Source: Microbacterium sp. (GTDB lineage Bacteria; Actinomycetota; Actinomycetes; Actinomycetales; Microbacteriaceae). From it: a stretch of 5,388 nt of DNA. The position numbers and the translations under genes are program-made. Numbering within the stretch: position 1 is the first letter of the stretch; every line of letters starts with the position of its first letter. The notes under the pieces were generated by a model. It made no database searches, was not told the origin of the DNA, and was given only the letters and a program-made list of their open reading frames with translations. This document shows positions 5,159-5,388 of this stretch, in pieces. Where the stretch lies: assembly GCA_029267645.1 (NCBI GenBank), contig JAJUIM010000149.1, positions 1-5,388 of the forward strand. Direction: 5' to 3'.

Positions 5159-5388
5159 GGCGACGCAGGAAGATCACCGCGTCGTCCATGACGGCGGGCT
5201 CGCCGCGCGGATCCGTCGTCTCACGCGGGCGGACCTCGACCGCCACGCGCTCCCACGCGCCCTCGCCGAGGTCGAGGAGCGCGAGCTCCTCCTCGGGCCC
5301 GAGGAACCGCGCGTCGTGGCCGTGGGCCGCGGCCCACGGCGGCGGTCCTGCGTGCGACGTGACGAGGAGGTGCCCGCCGGGCGCGACG
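5154..5388 (-). CDS. Probable class I SAM-dependent methyltransferase, C-terminal part (gene continues beyond the window)
   Basis: The minus strand is open from the window edge to a TGA at 5156-5154, giving 77 C-terminal residues. They begin VAPGGHLLVTSHAG, which resembles the L-x-PGG-x-LLV strand and turn late in the Rossmann-like fold of class I methyltransferases. Then come HGHDARFLGPEE, a Glu/Leu-rich helix, a Trp-containing strand (GAWERVAVEVRPR) and a final strand, MDDAVIFLRRR. This order matches the end of small actinobacterial Methyltransf_25-type proteins as I remember them. The SAM-binding GxGxG motif would be upstream and is not in view, so substrate and subfamily are unknown. The gene converges on the ABC-F gene, with 5 bp between the stops. 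Confidence 0.65.
   Translation of the reverse strand, partial: VAPGGHLLVTSHAGPPPWAAAHGHDARFLGPEEELALLDLGEGAWERVAVEVRPRETTDPRGEPAVMDDAVIFLRRR

Overview
The window is a compact, roughly 70% G+C chromosomal segment from an actinobacterium, most likely a member of the Microbacteriaceae (Micrococcales). The placement rests on very high G+C with GC-rich third codon positions, a glmU-prs pair preceded by tRNA-Gln, actinobacterial-type Prs and GlmU proteins (Prs with an N-terminal extension, GlmU with a charged C-terminal tail), and at least one gene with a leaderless start. It is an inference from sequence character, not from a search.

Layout. Positions 1-161 hold no gene I can support. A strong factor-independent terminator (162-191) closes a leftward transcription unit that runs tRNA-Gln(UUG) (2750-2679), glmU (2677-1214) and prs (1242-205). 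The unit is packed tightly: the glmU GTG start lies one base after the tRNA, and glmU and prs overlap by 29 bp. A divergent 84-bp spacer (2751-2834) holds a GC-rich hairpin just 5' of the tRNA and a -10-like element placed for a leaderless transcript. Rightward from there run a MarR-family regulator (2835-3329) and, 40 bp later, a duplicated-ATPase ABC-F protein of the Uup-like type (3370-5148). The window ends in the 3' part of a convergent leftward gene, probably a class I SAM-dependent methyltransferase (5388-5154). Its stop lies 5 bp from the ABC-F stop, and both stops sit inside one small palindrome.

How the genes fit together. GlmU makes UDP-GlcNAc for peptidoglycan. Prs makes PRPP for nucleotides, His, Trp and NAD. 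tRNA-Gln supplies translation. The leftward unit is therefore a housekeeping cell-wall, nucleotide and translation block. The rightward pair is a regulator next to a translation-associated ATPase; a regulatory link is possible but not shown by the sequence.

I see no mobile element, CRISPR array, prophage or evidently new multi-gene system. The points most worth a second look are the tRNA-Gln/glmU junction, the excess of the palindrome GGATCC (13 copies, used for 6 of 8 Gly-Ser pairs), the probable leaderless start of the MarR gene with its PecS/UrtR-like residues, and the hairpin beside the tRNA 5' end.
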